The position numbers and the translations under genes were made by a program. From assembly GCF_900104395.1 (NCBI RefSeq), contig NZ_FMXX01000006.1: a stretch of DNA of 64,000 nucleotides; one strand, written 5' to 3'. This DNA is from Fusobacterium_C necrophorum (lineage in GTDB: Bacteria > Fusobacteriota > Fusobacteriia > Fusobacteriales > Fusobacteriaceae). This document shows positions 1 to 8,603 of the stretch, in pieces. The notes below the pieces were generated by a model. That model was not told where the DNA came from, did not search any database, and saw only the letters and a program-made list of their open reading frames with translations. Each line of letters begins with the position of its first letter. Position 1 is the first letter of the stretch.

Positions 1-245
<245 letters not shown>

Positions 246-334
246 GATGTTTCTCAGTTTCACTGTTTTGATTTTTTACACCTTGTTTGTGTTGTTTGCT
301 TGTTGTCTTTTTCTATTCCGTTTTCAAGGTTCAG

Positions 335-353
335 AAGTCTGTAACTCTTACAG
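335..353 (-). other. Hairpin at the start of the rRNA leader
   Basis: Minus-strand hairpin with 8-bp arms GTCTGTAA and TTACAGAC and a 3-nt loop. It lies just downstream of the predicted rRNA start point (about 356), so it would form the very 5' end of the pre-rRNA. The remaining leader (about 246-334) is AT-rich and shows no gene. Confidence 0.6.
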
Positions 354-362
354 ACAATCAGT

Positions 363-391
363 ATAATATCATCTTATAAAAAAAATGTCAA
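363..391 (-). promoter_or_regulatory. rRNA operon promoter
   Basis: Minus strand: -35 TTGACA (391-386), 17-nt spacer, -10 TATTAT (368-363). Near-consensus sigma-70 spacing and sequence, with an AT-rich upstream stretch. It predicts transcription start near 356 and a leader of about 110 nt before 16S. Confidence 0.85.
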
Positions 392-425
392 CTATATTTT
401 TTACTTTTTTTATTTTTTATTCATC

Positions 426-454
426 TTGAATTCAATGAAAAAATAGAGTATTAT
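426..454 (+). promoter_or_regulatory. Probable aspA promoter
   Basis: Plus strand: -35 TTGAAT (426-431), 17-nt spacer, -10 TATTAT (449-454). It diverges from the rRNA promoter and gives a leader of about 105 nt before aspA. The gap 392-567 holds nothing else recognisable. Confidence 0.6.
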
Positions 455-567
455 TTATTATAGGTATTAAATATATACTGATTTTGAAGTTATTTGGAAG
501 CTCAATCCTTCAGAAAGTAAATTACAAGAAATTATTATAATATATTTAAGTTTAAAGGGGTGTTATC

Positions 568-1983
568 ATGACTTTTCGATTAGAAAGTGATTCGATTGGA
601 AGCTTACAAGTTCCTAGTGAAGCCTATTATGGAGTACAAACTTTACGAGCAAAAAATAATTTTTTTATTACCGGTTATCGCCTAAATCCTATTTTTATTT
701 CTTCGTTAGCCTATGTGAAGAAAGCGGCGGCCATTTGTAATATGGAGGCAGAAACCATTCAAGAAGACGTTGCAAAAGCTATCATTCAGGCAGCAGATGA
801 AATTATATCCGGAAAATTTAGGGATCAATTTATTACCGATGTGATTCAGGGGGGAGCGGGAACCTCTATGAATATGAATATGAATGAAGTCATCGCGAAT
901 CGTGCAAATGAACTCTTGGGAGGAGCTCTTGGAACTTACGATAAGGTTCATCCGAATGACCATGTAAATTTTGGTCAATCTACAAATGATGTGGTTCCAA
1001 CCTCCGGAAAATTAACAATCCAATTTTTATTACGAGATTTACTAAAAAATCTGGAAGATTTGTATTCCACTTTTCAATCCAAGGCAACACAATACGATCA
1101 TATTATAAAAATGGGAAGAACTCATTTACAAGACGCCGTTCCCATCCGAGTCGGACAAGAATTTAGAGCTTTTTCAGGCCCTGTAAAACGGGATATAGAA
1201 CGTTTAAAATCAGCCATGTATGAACTTTCTTTCGTGAATATGGGAGCAACTGCAGTAGGAACCGGTTTGAATGCCGATATAAATTATATTCAAAGAGTTG
1301 TAGAAGTCTTGTCGGAAGTCACAGGTTTTTCTTTTTCTCAATGTGAAGACCTCGTAGACGGAACCAGAAATTTGGATTCTTTTGTTTATTTATCGTCCAT
1401 TTTAAAAACTTGTGCAGTCAATCTTTCTAAAACGGCGAATGATATTCGTCTGATGTCCTCCGGACCAAAAGCAGGAATTGCAGAACTGATTCTGCCGCAG
1501 GAACAACCCGGTTCTTCGATTATGCCCGGAAAAGTAAATCCGGTAATTCCGGAAGTTATGAATCAAGTCTGCTTCCAAATTTTTGGAAATGATGTTACCA
1601 TTACAAAAGCAGCCGAAGCTGGACAATTGGAACTGAATGTGTTTGAGCCTGTTTTATTCTTTAACTTATTCCAATCTATTCAAATTTTGACAAATGGAAT
1701 TCGTACCTTTATAGACAACTGTATTGCAGGGATTCAAGTCAATGAAGAAGATTGCAAATATTGGTTGACAAGAAGTGTCGGAGTTGTAACTGCTCTGAGC
1801 CCTCATATCGGATATAAAGTTGCAGCGGAAATTGCAAAATTATCATTGAAGACAGGAAAACCTGTTTATGATTTGGTATTGGAGCAAGGTTTATTAGAAA
1901 AAGAAAAATTGGATATCATTTTAAATCCTTTTGAAATGACAAAACCGGGAATCGCCGGAAAGGAGCTGTTAAAGCATGATTAA
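568..1983 (+). CDS. aspA: Aspartate ammonia-lyase
   Basis: Converts L-aspartate to fumarate and ammonia in the cytoplasm, a key step in aspartate fermentation. The 471 residues match the usual AspA length. The fumarase/aspartase superfamily signature GSSIMPGKVNP is at residues 315-325, with the catalytic serine loop at S316-S317; the substrate-binding GRTHLQDA is at 183-190 and NFGQSTND at 134-141. AspA is preferred over fumarase because of the N-terminal VQTLRAKNNF and the stretch from NQVCFQIFGND onward, both aspartase-like. The ATG is preceded by AAAGGGG. The 3' end overlaps cutC by 8 nt, so the two are probably co-translated. Class II fumarase is the main alternative. Confidence 0.9.
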   Translation: MTFRLESDSIGSLQVPSEAYYGVQTLRAKNNFFITGYRLNPIFISSLAYVKKAAAICNMEAETIQEDVAKAIIQAADEIISGKFRDQFITDVIQGGAGTSMNMNMNEVIANRANELLGGALGTYDKVHPNDHVNFGQSTNDVVPTSGKLTIQFLLRDLLKNLEDLYSTFQSKATQYDHIIKMGRTHLQDAVPIRVGQEFRAFSGPVKRDIERLKSAMYELSFVNMGATAVGTGLNADINYIQRVVEVLSEVTGFSFSQCEDLVDGTRNLDSFVYLSSILKTCAVNLSKTANDIRLMSSGPKAGIAELILPQEQPGSSIMPGKVNPVIPEVMNQVCFQIFGNDVTITKAAEAGQLELNVFEPVLFFNLFQSIQILTNGIRTFIDNCIAGIQVNEEDCKYWLTRSVGVVTALSPHIGYKVAAEIAKLSLKTGKPVYDLVLEQGLLEKEKLDIILNPFEMTKPGIAGKELLKHD

Positions 1984-2593
1984 AGAAGCCTGTGTAGGCT
2001 CTTTTCAAGAAGCTGTTTTGGCGGAAAAAAACGGAGCGGATCGTATTGAACTCTGTGATAATCTTTTGGAAGGGGGAACAACTCCCTCTTACGGTTGTAT
2101 GAAAATGGCGGTACAATATCTCAACATTCCTATCTTTGTCATGATTCGCCCTAGAGGAGGAGATTTTTGTTATACAAAAGAGGAAATAGAAAGTATGAAG
2201 GAAGATATTCTCGTAGCAAAAAGTCTGGGGGTACAGGGAATTGTTTTGGGAGTTCTTACCAAAGACAAAAAATTGGATCTTTCTTCTTTGCAATACCTGA
2301 TAGAAGCTGCAAAACCGATGAAAATAACTTTTCATAAAGCCATTGATGAAATGGAAAATCCTTTGGAGGCTATTCCTAAGCTGATAGAATTGGGATGTAA
2401 CAGGATTTTGACTTCAGGAAAACAAGAAAGAGCTTTAGAAGGAGTTCCCCTTCTCAATAAAATGATTGAAAAAGCAAACGGAAAGATTATCATCGTGGCA
2501 GCAGGAAAGGTAACTTCTGAAAATATCAAAGAATGTTCTGAAAAAATTCATACAGATGAGTTTCATGGAAAAAAAATTGTAACTTTATTATAG
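1976..2593 (+). CDS. cutC: CutC family protein
   Basis: TIM-barrel protein of the CutC family, named for copper homeostasis in E. coli although its biochemical role is unsettled. The family N-terminus is clear (EACVGSF, then GADRIELCDNL at residues 20-30), as are the MIRPRGGDF and LTSGK motifs. At 205 residues it is slightly shorter than E. coli CutC (about 248). The start codon lies inside the last codons of aspA, suggesting translational coupling. A DEDD exonuclease gene follows 21 nt later. Family membership is firm; a copper role here is only inference, since nothing else near it concerns copper. Confidence 0.88.
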   Translation: MIKEACVGSFQEAVLAEKNGADRIELCDNLLEGGTTPSYGCMKMAVQYLNIPIFVMIRPRGGDFCYTKEEIESMKEDILVAKSLGVQGIVLGVLTKDKKLDLSSLQYLIEAAKPMKITFHKAIDEMENPLEAIPKLIELGCNRILTSGKQERALEGVPLLNKMIEKANGKIIIVAAGKVTSENIKECSEKIHTDEFHGKKIVTLL

Positions 2594-2614
2594 CTTTAGA
2601 AAGGAAATAACTTT

Positions 2615-3175
2615 ATGAAAATACTTTATTTCGATACAGAAACAACCGGACTAACTTATCGTTCCACTATTATTCAACTGGCAGCAATCATAGAAATTGA
2701 TGGGGAAGTAAAAGAAACTGTCAATTTATATTCTGCCCCTTTTCCCGATAGTGATATTTCGGAAGAAGCCTTAGCTGTTACCAAATTAACTCGGGAAGAA
2801 ATTTTCCGTTTTGATTCTCCACAGCTAACTTGTGAAATGTTCACTCAAATTTTAGGGAAATACGTTGATAAATACAATAAAAATGATAAATTTACAGTGG
2901 TCGGGCATAATGTAAAATTTGATTTAGACATGCTACGAAACTGGGCTTATCGTTGCAATGAAAAATTCATTGCTTCCTATATAGATTTCAAAAATGAATT
3001 TGATACCTTAGCTTTTACAAAATGTTTAAAAATTTTGGGAAGACTTCCACAGACGGAAAACAATAAATTGGAAACATTATGTGAAGCCTTTCAAATTCCT
3101 TTGGAAAATGCTCACAATGCCTTAGCAGATGCGATTGCTGCGAGAAATCTATACTATTATCTTCAAAATAAATAA
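2615..3175 (+). CDS. DnaQ-like 3'-5' exonuclease (DEDDh)
   Basis: A 186-residue stand-alone exonuclease domain of the DEDDh type, like the proofreading subunit epsilon or oligoribonuclease relatives. Exo I motif FDTETTGL is at residues 6-13 (D7, E9), Exo II VGHNVKFDLDML is in the middle, and Exo III HNALADA places H167 and D172 in the HX4D spacing. No extra domain is present, so the substrate (DNA repair intermediates, RNA, or replication proofreading) cannot be decided. RBS AAAGGAAA precedes the ATG. It is the third gene of the aspA-cutC unit and is followed by a hairpin. Confidence 0.85.
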   Translation: MKILYFDTETTGLTYRSTIIQLAAIIEIDGEVKETVNLYSAPFPDSDISEEALAVTKLTREEIFRFDSPQLTCEMFTQILGKYVDKYNKNDKFTVVGHNVKFDLDMLRNWAYRCNEKFIASYIDFKNEFDTLAFTKCLKILGRLPQTENNKLETLCEAFQIPLENAHNALADAIAARNLYYYLQNK

Positions 3176-3187
3176 GTTTAAAGGAAG

Positions 3188-3210
3188 GGGCTGTCTCTTG
3201 AGACAAGCCC
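3188..3210 (+). terminator. Hairpin after the exonuclease gene
   Basis: GGGCT-GTCTC (3188-3197) pairs with GAGAC-A-AGCCC (3200-3210), with one bulged A and a tiny loop. The T-run is poor (TTCGTTCATT), so termination strength is uncertain. Related hairpins occur at 16810, 46003 and 56068. Confidence 0.5.
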
Positions 3211-3240
3211 TTCGTTCATTAGAAGTCTAAAGAACTGAAA

Positions 3241-3291
3241 TTTTTCATAAAAATTGCCTCTAATCCTTTTTCAAGGTAAAAAATTAGAGGC
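3241..3291 (-). terminator. Terminator of the pflB-pflA operon
   Basis: Arms GCCTCTAAT (3256-3264) and ATTAGAGGC (3283-3291) form a 9-bp stem. Read on the minus strand it is followed by AATTTTTATG. It lies just past the pflA stop codon. Confidence 0.75.
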
Positions 3292-3300
3292 ATTCCATAA

Positions 3301-4026
3301 TTATTCTGAATAAACGGGAAGTCCATAGGAACGAAATAGCTCCTCTGCCAAGATAATTTCTTCTTTTGTTGGGGGAAGCACATCTTTTAGGCTATAATCT
3401 CTTCTCTCTTTTTCCCATTTATAAATAGCCATCTGATGAAATGGTAAAATATCAACTCGTTTTATATTAGAATATTGAGATACATATGCAGCCCATTTTT
3501 TTAAATCCTCTATATCATCTGTATATCCGGGAACAAGTACATAACGTACCCAAGTGTCTTTTTGAATTTTATGCAAATACTCTAAAAATTGCAAGCTAGG
3601 AAATAATTCCACAGAGGTTAAATCATAATACTTTTCAGGATCAATATGCTTTATATCCAGTAAAACCAAATCTGTTTCTTCCAATACCTCTTTTGATTTT
3701 TCCGTAAAAATATAGCCGGAAGTGTCCAAAGCGGTATGAATTCCATTTTTATGACAGAGCTGAAAAAATTCTTTCACAAAATCCGCCTGTAGCAGGGGCT
3801 CTCCTCCGGAGACGGTCACCCCTCCTGTTAAAAAAGCTCGTACTCTATTTACCTCTTGCAAAATTTCCTCCGCAGTATATATATAATTCGGATGTTGTAA
3901 ATTCCAAGTATCCACATTATGACAATAACGACATCGTAAAGGGCAGCCCTGTAAAAAAAGTACAAAGCGAATTCCCGGCCCATCTTTCGTACCAAAACTC
4001 TCAAAAGAATTGATATATGCTTTCAT
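3301..4026 (-). CDS. pflA: Pyruvate formate-lyase activating enzyme
   Basis: Radical-SAM enzyme that abstracts hydrogen from a glycine of PflB, installing the glycyl radical needed for pyruvate cleavage. The CX3CX2C cluster motif is in CPLRCRYCHN (C28, C32, C35 counted from the ATG), and GGVTVSGGEPLLQ is the family's SAM-binding segment. A GTG codon immediately precedes the ATG; the ATG at 4026 is taken as the start, giving 241 residues, close to E. coli PflA (246). It lies 26 nt downstream of pflB on the same strand, a standard pair, and is followed by a terminator. Confidence 0.93.
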   Translation of the reverse strand: MKAYINSFESFGTKDGPGIRFVLFLQGCPLRCRYCHNVDTWNLQHPNYIYTAEEILQEVNRVRAFLTGGVTVSGGEPLLQADFVKEFFQLCHKNGIHTALDTSGYIFTEKSKEVLEETDLVLLDIKHIDPEKYYDLTSVELFPSLQFLEYLHKIQKDTWVRYVLVPGYTDDIEDLKKWAAYVSQYSNIKRVDILPFHQMAIYKWEKERRDYSLKDVLPPTKEEIILAEELFRSYGLPVYSE

Positions 4027-4052
4027 CACTTTACACCATTTTCTCTTTTCTC

Positions 4053-6284
4053 TTATAATTTATCGCTGATCGTTCTATTGATAACATCCAATTGCTGTTC
4101 TCGGGTCAACTTCACAAAATTAACAGCATAACCGGAAACTCGAATAGTCAATTGTGGATATTTTTCCGGATGTTCCATAGCATCTTCGAGTAATTCTCTT
4201 CCAAATACATTCACGTTCAAGTGTTGTCCCGCCTGTTTAAAATATCCATCCATCAAGCCTACCAGATTGCTTCTCTTTTCTTCCATTGTTTTTCCTAACG
4301 TACTTGGAGTAATGGCAAAAGTATAAGAAATTCCGTCATTCGCATGTTCAAACGGTAACTTGGCAACGGAAGCCAAAGATGCTACCGCTCCTTTGGTATC
4401 TCTTCCATGCATAGGATTTGCTCCCGGAGCAAACGGTGTTCCCGCTCTTCTTCCGTCCGGAGTATTTCCGGTTTTCTTTCCATACACGACATTGGAAGTA
4501 ATGGTTAGAATGGATTGCGTCGGAATGGCATCTCGATACATCTTATGACTTCGAATCTTGTTCATAAATGTTTTTAGAACCAAAACAGCCAATTCATCGG
4601 TTCTGTCATCATTATTTCCAAAGGGAACATAAGGCTTTTCAATGGCATAATCCACAACATCTCCCTCTTCATCCCGAATCATTCGAACTTTTCCATATTT
4701 AATCGCAGCTAGAGAATCTGCAACAATGGATAATCCTGCAATTCCAAATGCTTCCGTTCTTTTAATGTTTATATCATGTAAAGCCATTTCCAATGCCTCA
4801 TAGGAGTATTTATCGTGCATATAATGGATAATATTCAAAGCCTTCACATAGGTATTTGCCAACCATGTCAAAATCTTATCATACTTTTCCCATACCTCAT
4901 CATAATCTAAATAATCTCCTTGAATTTTTTCAAAAATTTCCGGAGTCACTTGAATTTTTTTATTTTCGTCTTTTCCTCCATTGATCGCATATAATAAAGC
5001 TTTCGGTAAGTTTACTCTAGCTCCGAAAAATTGCATCTGTTTTCCAATCGCCATAGGAGATACACAACAGGCAATTCCATAGTCATCTCCGAACTGAGGC
5101 CTCATAATGTCATCGTTTTCATACTGTAACGAAGAAGTGTCAATCGAAACCTTTGCACAATATTTTTTCCAAGCCAAAGGAAGATGTTCGCTCCAAAGCA
5201 CAGTCAAATTTGGTTCAGGAGCAGGTCCCAAATTATATAAGGTATGCAACATACGATAACTGTTCTTGGTAACCATCGACTTTCCATTGCTGTCCATTCC
5301 TCCCAAGGACTCCGTTACCCACACCGGATCTCCTGAAAATAGAGCATCATAGGCAGGGGTTCTTAGAAAACGAATCATTCTCAATTTCATGACAAAATGA
5401 TCCATAAATTCTTGAGCCTGTTCTTCCGTAATTCTTCCTTCTTCCAAATCTCTTTGAATGTAAATATCTAAAAAAGTAGAAACTTTTCCGATGCTCATCG
5501 CCGCTCCATTTTGATCCTTAGTCGCTGCCAAGTATCCAAAATAAGTCCATTGAATTGCTTCTTGAGCCGTAGAAGCCGCCTTTCCCAGGTCAAATCCATA
5601 AGAAGCTCCCATTCTTTTTAGGGCTTCCAAAGCTTCTATCTGATCAAACATCTCTTCCCTTTTTCGAATCACATCTTCTGTCATTTCGGTCGGATTGCAT
5701 GCTTCCAATTCTTCTCTTCTCTTTTCCAAAAGATAATTCAGCCCATAAAGAGCCACTCTTCTATAGTCCCCAATAATTCTTCCTCGTCCATAGGCATCCG
5801 GTAAACCTGTGATAATTCCGGCATGTCTCGCCAATTTAATTTCAGAAGTATAAGCCGAAAAAACTCCGGAATTATGAGTTTTTCTATTTTTAGAATAAAA
5901 TTCTTCTAAACCGGGATCCAACCGGTAACCAAAAGCTTCTAAACTATTCTTGATCATTCGTAATCCACCATTTGGAAAAATAGCTCTTTTTAGTGGTTTA
6001 TCCGTTTGCAAACCTACAATCGTTTCGAGTTCTTTTTTTATGTATCCCGGTCCATAGGCATCAATTCTGGATGGAATTTTTGTTTCGACATCATAGATCC
6101 CTTTTTCTCTTTCTTCTTTCAACATGACAGATACTATTTCCCATAGTTTTTTTGTATTTTCTGTAGGTCCTTCTAAAAAACTTTCATCTCCCAAATATTC
6201 CTGATAGTTTTTTTTGATAAAGTCCGTTACATCAATCGTTTGTGCCCAATTCCCTTCTTTGAAATGTCGCCATGCATTTTGCAT
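4053..6284 (-). CDS. pflB: Formate acetyltransferase (pyruvate formate-lyase)
   Basis: Cleaves pyruvate with CoA to acetyl-CoA and formate under anoxic conditions. Length 743 residues, near E. coli PflB (760). The adjacent catalytic cysteines are in GIACCVSPMAIG (C406-C407), and the glycyl-radical loop RVSGYAV near the C-terminus places the radical at G718. These two sites separate it from diol dehydratases, which lack the Cys-Cys pair. The upstream promoter is strong. The pair pflB-pflA gives this organism a CoA-dependent pyruvate outlet; pyruvate could come from tyrosine phenol-lyase further along. Confidence 0.96.
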   Translation of the reverse strand: MQNAWRHFKEGNWAQTIDVTDFIKKNYQEYLGDESFLEGPTENTKKLWEIVSVMLKEEREKGIYDVETKIPSRIDAYGPGYIKKELETIVGLQTDKPLKRAIFPNGGLRMIKNSLEAFGYRLDPGLEEFYSKNRKTHNSGVFSAYTSEIKLARHAGIITGLPDAYGRGRIIGDYRRVALYGLNYLLEKRREELEACNPTEMTEDVIRKREEMFDQIEALEALKRMGASYGFDLGKAASTAQEAIQWTYFGYLAATKDQNGAAMSIGKVSTFLDIYIQRDLEEGRITEEQAQEFMDHFVMKLRMIRFLRTPAYDALFSGDPVWVTESLGGMDSNGKSMVTKNSYRMLHTLYNLGPAPEPNLTVLWSEHLPLAWKKYCAKVSIDTSSLQYENDDIMRPQFGDDYGIACCVSPMAIGKQMQFFGARVNLPKALLYAINGGKDENKKIQVTPEIFEKIQGDYLDYDEVWEKYDKILTWLANTYVKALNIIHYMHDKYSYEALEMALHDINIKRTEAFGIAGLSIVADSLAAIKYGKVRMIRDEEGDVVDYAIEKPYVPFGNNDDRTDELAVLVLKTFMNKIRSHKMYRDAIPTQSILTITSNVVYGKKTGNTPDGRRAGTPFAPGANPMHGRDTKGAVASLASVAKLPFEHANDGISYTFAITPSTLGKTMEEKRSNLVGLMDGYFKQAGQHLNVNVFGRELLEDAMEHPEKYPQLTIRVSGYAVNFVKLTREQQLDVINRTISDKL

Positions 6285-6339
6285 CTTTCATCATTCCTTT
6301 CGCGTAAAATATATTTTAAATGAACTCTCACTTAATATT

Positions 6340-6368
6340 AGTATAGTATAATTTAATAACATAGTCAA
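6340..6368 (-). promoter_or_regulatory. pflB promoter
   Basis: Minus strand: -35 TTGACT (6368-6363), 17-nt spacer, -10 TATACT (6345-6340). It gives a leader of about 50 nt. No clear FNR-type palindrome was seen nearby. Confidence 0.75.
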
Positions 6369-6450
6369 ATAGTTTCTATTTAAAATTTTTAAAATAACTA
6401 AAATAAAAAGAGAAGAGGATTTATTTTCTCACGAAACGGAAAGGAAAATG

Positions 6451-6459
6451 TGATATAAT
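6451..6459 (+). promoter_or_regulatory. Extended -10 of the alanyl-tRNA editing gene
   Basis: TGATATAAT, an extended -10 element, 33 nt before the ATG at 6493. The -35 region (6431-6436) is weak, as expected when an extended -10 is used. Confidence 0.5.
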
Positions 6460-6492
6460 ACGATATACAAAATTTTATTTTGGGAGGCTGTG

Positions 6493-7617
6493 ATGATATA
6501 TATAGAAAAATGTGAACAAAAAGAAAAACATCTCTATAGAGTGAGCATACAGGAAAATCCTTTTTATCCGGACGGAAAAGGAGGACAACTGGGAGATCGT
6601 GGCAAGATTGGAACGGCAAAAATTCTTCAAGTATTTGAAAAGGAATTATGGCTGGATTCTCCCCTAGAAGAGAAGAAAGAATATGACTATGTCATCGATA
6701 GTGAGCGTCAACAAGAAATTGCTCAACAACACACCGCACAACATATCTTTTCTTCTCTAGTCCATCGATATTTTTCTTGGAATACCGTTGGATTTCGTAT
6801 GGCAGAAGATTACAGTACGGTGGACTTGGATCACTTAGATATTCCTTTCGAGCAGATCCGTTTTTTGGAACAAGAAGTAAATAATACCATAGAGCAGTCT
6901 CTTTCTTTGCGTATTTTTTCTCTTTCTTCCGAAAAAGCACACCAACTTTCCTTGAGGAAAGCTATCTCCTCCAAAATTCAGGGAGAGGTTCGTTTTGTAG
7001 AAGTTCCGGGTGTTGATCTTTGTGCTTGCGGAGGATTTCATGTCAAAAATACTTTAGAAATTCGAGCTTTTAAAATTATTCATCGGGAAAACATTAGGGG
7101 AAAATTTACCCGATTTTATTTTTTAGCAGGAAAAAGAGCCCTGCAGGACTATTTTCAAAAACATCAAATTACAAAATCTCTATCTCATAGATACTCTTGT
7201 CAAATTTCAGAAATTTTAGAAATGCAAGAAAAAGAGAACAAAGAAAAAGAAGCTCTACAGAGAGAATATCATTATATTACCCAAAAGTATGCTTCCCTCT
7301 TATCCAAAAAATTGGAGGAAGAAGCTATTTTCATTCAAGGAAAACCCTGCATTATTTTTGCATGCAACTCCAATCTGCAAAAAGCACTTGCTCGTCTGCT
7401 TTCCCTAGAAACCTATACTTGCATTTTGGGAGAAGAAGATACATGGACTCTCTATTCTCCTCATTGGAATTGTAAAATTCTAATCCAAGCTCTTACAACA
7501 TCATTTGAAGGAATTAAGGGAGGGGGAAATGAAAGAAAAGGGAATCTGAAGGGAAGAATAGAAAAAAACGCCTTCCTTTCCTTCTTGGAAAATTATAGGG
7601 AAGAAAAAAGCAGCTAG
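6493..7617 (+). CDS. Alanyl-tRNA editing protein, AlaX-L type
   Basis: Free-standing homologue of the alanyl-tRNA synthetase editing region, expected to deacylate Ser-tRNA(Ala) or Gly-tRNA(Ala). Zinc-binding residues are visible: HTAQH (H80, H84) and CACGGFH (C179, H183). A charged, helical linker (about 230-275) leads to a C-terminal region with GGGNERKGNLKGR, like the DHHA1 domain of AlaRS; this C-terminal part marks the long AlaX class (374 residues). GTG at 6490 is also in frame, but the ATG at 6493 is better spaced from GGGAGG (6482-6487). It ends inside a shared bidirectional terminator facing the next gene. Confidence 0.85.
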   Translation: MIYIEKCEQKEKHLYRVSIQENPFYPDGKGGQLGDRGKIGTAKILQVFEKELWLDSPLEEKKEYDYVIDSERQQEIAQQHTAQHIFSSLVHRYFSWNTVGFRMAEDYSTVDLDHLDIPFEQIRFLEQEVNNTIEQSLSLRIFSLSSEKAHQLSLRKAISSKIQGEVRFVEVPGVDLCACGGFHVKNTLEIRAFKIIHRENIRGKFTRFYFLAGKRALQDYFQKHQITKSLSHRYSCQISEILEMQEKENKEKEALQREYHYITQKYASLLSKKLEEEAIFIQGKPCIIFACNSNLQKALARLLSLETYTCILGEEDTWTLYSPHWNCKILIQALTTSFEGIKGGGNERKGNLKGRIEKNAFLSFLENYREEKSS

Positions 7618-7637
7618 AACAAACTAACTGCTTTTTT
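7604..7637. terminator. Bidirectional terminator
   Basis: AAAAAAGCAG (7604-7613) pairs with CTGCTTTTTT (7629-7638). Both strands have a U-run after the stem. It serves the convergent AlaX and Fe-S protein genes and overlaps both stop codons. Confidence 0.7.
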
Positions 7638-8196
7638 GTATCTTTTTATGAGTAGGGCACACACCTCTACAGTGACCACATTTTCTGCAACGATTTCCAT
7701 CCAAACTGTTATTCAAAAAAGTATAAAGGAAGGGAATCCTTAAAAATCCGGCGAAAAAAGAACTTAACTTGGAGTATCCCACGTTCAACTCTTTTCTCTC
7801 CCTTCCGGAGAGCTCGGACGAAATCTTTTTAATTTTCTCCTTTAATTCGGAAGATTTCTTTTCTCCTTGAAAACTCGCTTCTCCACTTAAATCTTCTCCC
7901 AAAATAACATGTTCCATATAGTTTAATTTCTGCTCCAAATTTTCTACTTCTTTCTGAATGTGGTATAAACTGTTGCCTTGAATTCCTTTCGAAATACAAA
8001 GAGCAAAACTATAGTTTTTATTCTCCCAATTCAAATGTTTCAAACTTTCCAAGACCTCGTTCGAAACATCTAAAAAATGACTTTCAAAAATAAGTCCCAA
8101 GACTTTCGGATCTTTTTGAAATTCCTCTGAAGTATATTGCTTTAAATATTGAATCACTTGGGCACAATTTTTATTTTTTGATACATTGACAAACAT
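7624..8196 (-). CDS. Small protein with a C-terminal four-cysteine Fe-S motif, function unknown
   Basis: I do not recognise a named gene. The 190-residue product ends with CRKCGHCRGVCPTH, a CX2CX2CX3CP pattern that normally binds one 4Fe-4S cluster. The rest is mixed alpha/beta with a lysine-rich stretch; the N-terminal half vaguely resembles the flavodoxin part of EFR1-type flavodoxin/ferredoxin proteins but lacks a recognisable FMN loop. An upstream in-frame ATG at 8226 exists, but the ATG at 8196 has AAAGGGG placed 6 nt before it and is preferred. Only one cluster motif is present where most such ferredoxins carry two, so this may be a shortened family member. It is monocistronic. Confidence 0.6.
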   Translation of the reverse strand: MFVNVSKNKNCAQVIQYLKQYTSEEFQKDPKVLGLIFESHFLDVSNEVLESLKHLNWENKNYSFALCISKGIQGNSLYHIQKEVENLEQKLNYMEHVILGEDLSGEASFQGEKKSSELKEKIKKISSELSGRERKELNVGYSKLSSFFAGFLRIPFLYTFLNNSLDGNRCRKCGHCRGVCPTHKKIQKSS

Positions 8197-8344
8197 CCCA
8201 TACCCCTTTCTTTGATAATACAACATTCTTTTTTATTGTACCTTAAAAAAATATTTTTCACAAGTTTTTTATGCAATATCATCCCTTAAAAAATACTATC
8301 CTTTTCAGTATTAAGTTTATCTAAATATTTTTTTAAAAAAATTA

Positions 8345-8373
8345 TTGACAAACAAATAAGCCTGTGCTATTAT
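8345..8373 (+). promoter_or_regulatory. Strong promoter with no downstream protein gene
   Basis: TTGACA (8345-8350), 17-nt spacer, TATTAT (8368-8373), with TG one base before the -10 (extended -10). Start point expected near 8380. The only thing downstream on this strand before 8475 is a terminator hairpin. Confidence 0.75.
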
Positions 8374-8379
8374 ATGAGT

Positions 8380-8475
8380 ACCATATCGTTTCCTTATAAA
8401 TGATATAAGTTTTAATTTCTACTACTAAAACAAAAAGAGCCAAACCTTGAGTTCATGGCTCTTTTTGTTTTCTAA
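8380..8475 (+). ncRNA. Candidate small RNA of about 95 nt
   Basis: Lies between a near-perfect promoter (8345-8373) and a 16-bp terminator stem: AAAACAAAAAGAGCCA (8427-8442) with its exact complement at 8456-8471. A first hairpin forms near the 5' end, ATATCGTTT (8392-8400) against ATAAATGATAT with a G-U pair, leaving an unpaired stretch TTTTAATTTCTACTACT in between. No open frame longer than about 10 codons follows a ribosome site. The terminator also reads on the minus strand and may end the AbgT transcript. I cannot assign it to a known RNA family. Confidence 0.6.
8427..8475. terminator. Long terminator hairpin, both directions
   Basis: Perfect 16-bp stem (8427-8442 and 8456-8471) with a 13-nt loop. 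The A-rich and T-rich ends give a U-run on either strand: it can end the small RNA on the plus strand and, 130 nt past the stop codon, the AbgT-family mRNA on the minus strand. Confidence 0.8.
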
Positions 8476-8603
8476 ATAATATTTTTTTTCTAAGTTTCTC
8501 GAAAAATAAACAGCTACCCCAGAATTTTTTCGACTTCTCTTTCCTTTTTTTGAGGCCATCATCAAACATGCTAAAATCTAAATCTCATTTTATTATATAC
8601 TCA

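Noticed and set aside
8427..8565. A 45-codon minus-strand frame starting MMASKKGKRSRKN
   Set aside because: No ribosome site, weak coding character, and its 3' half is the strong terminator stem; likely chance.
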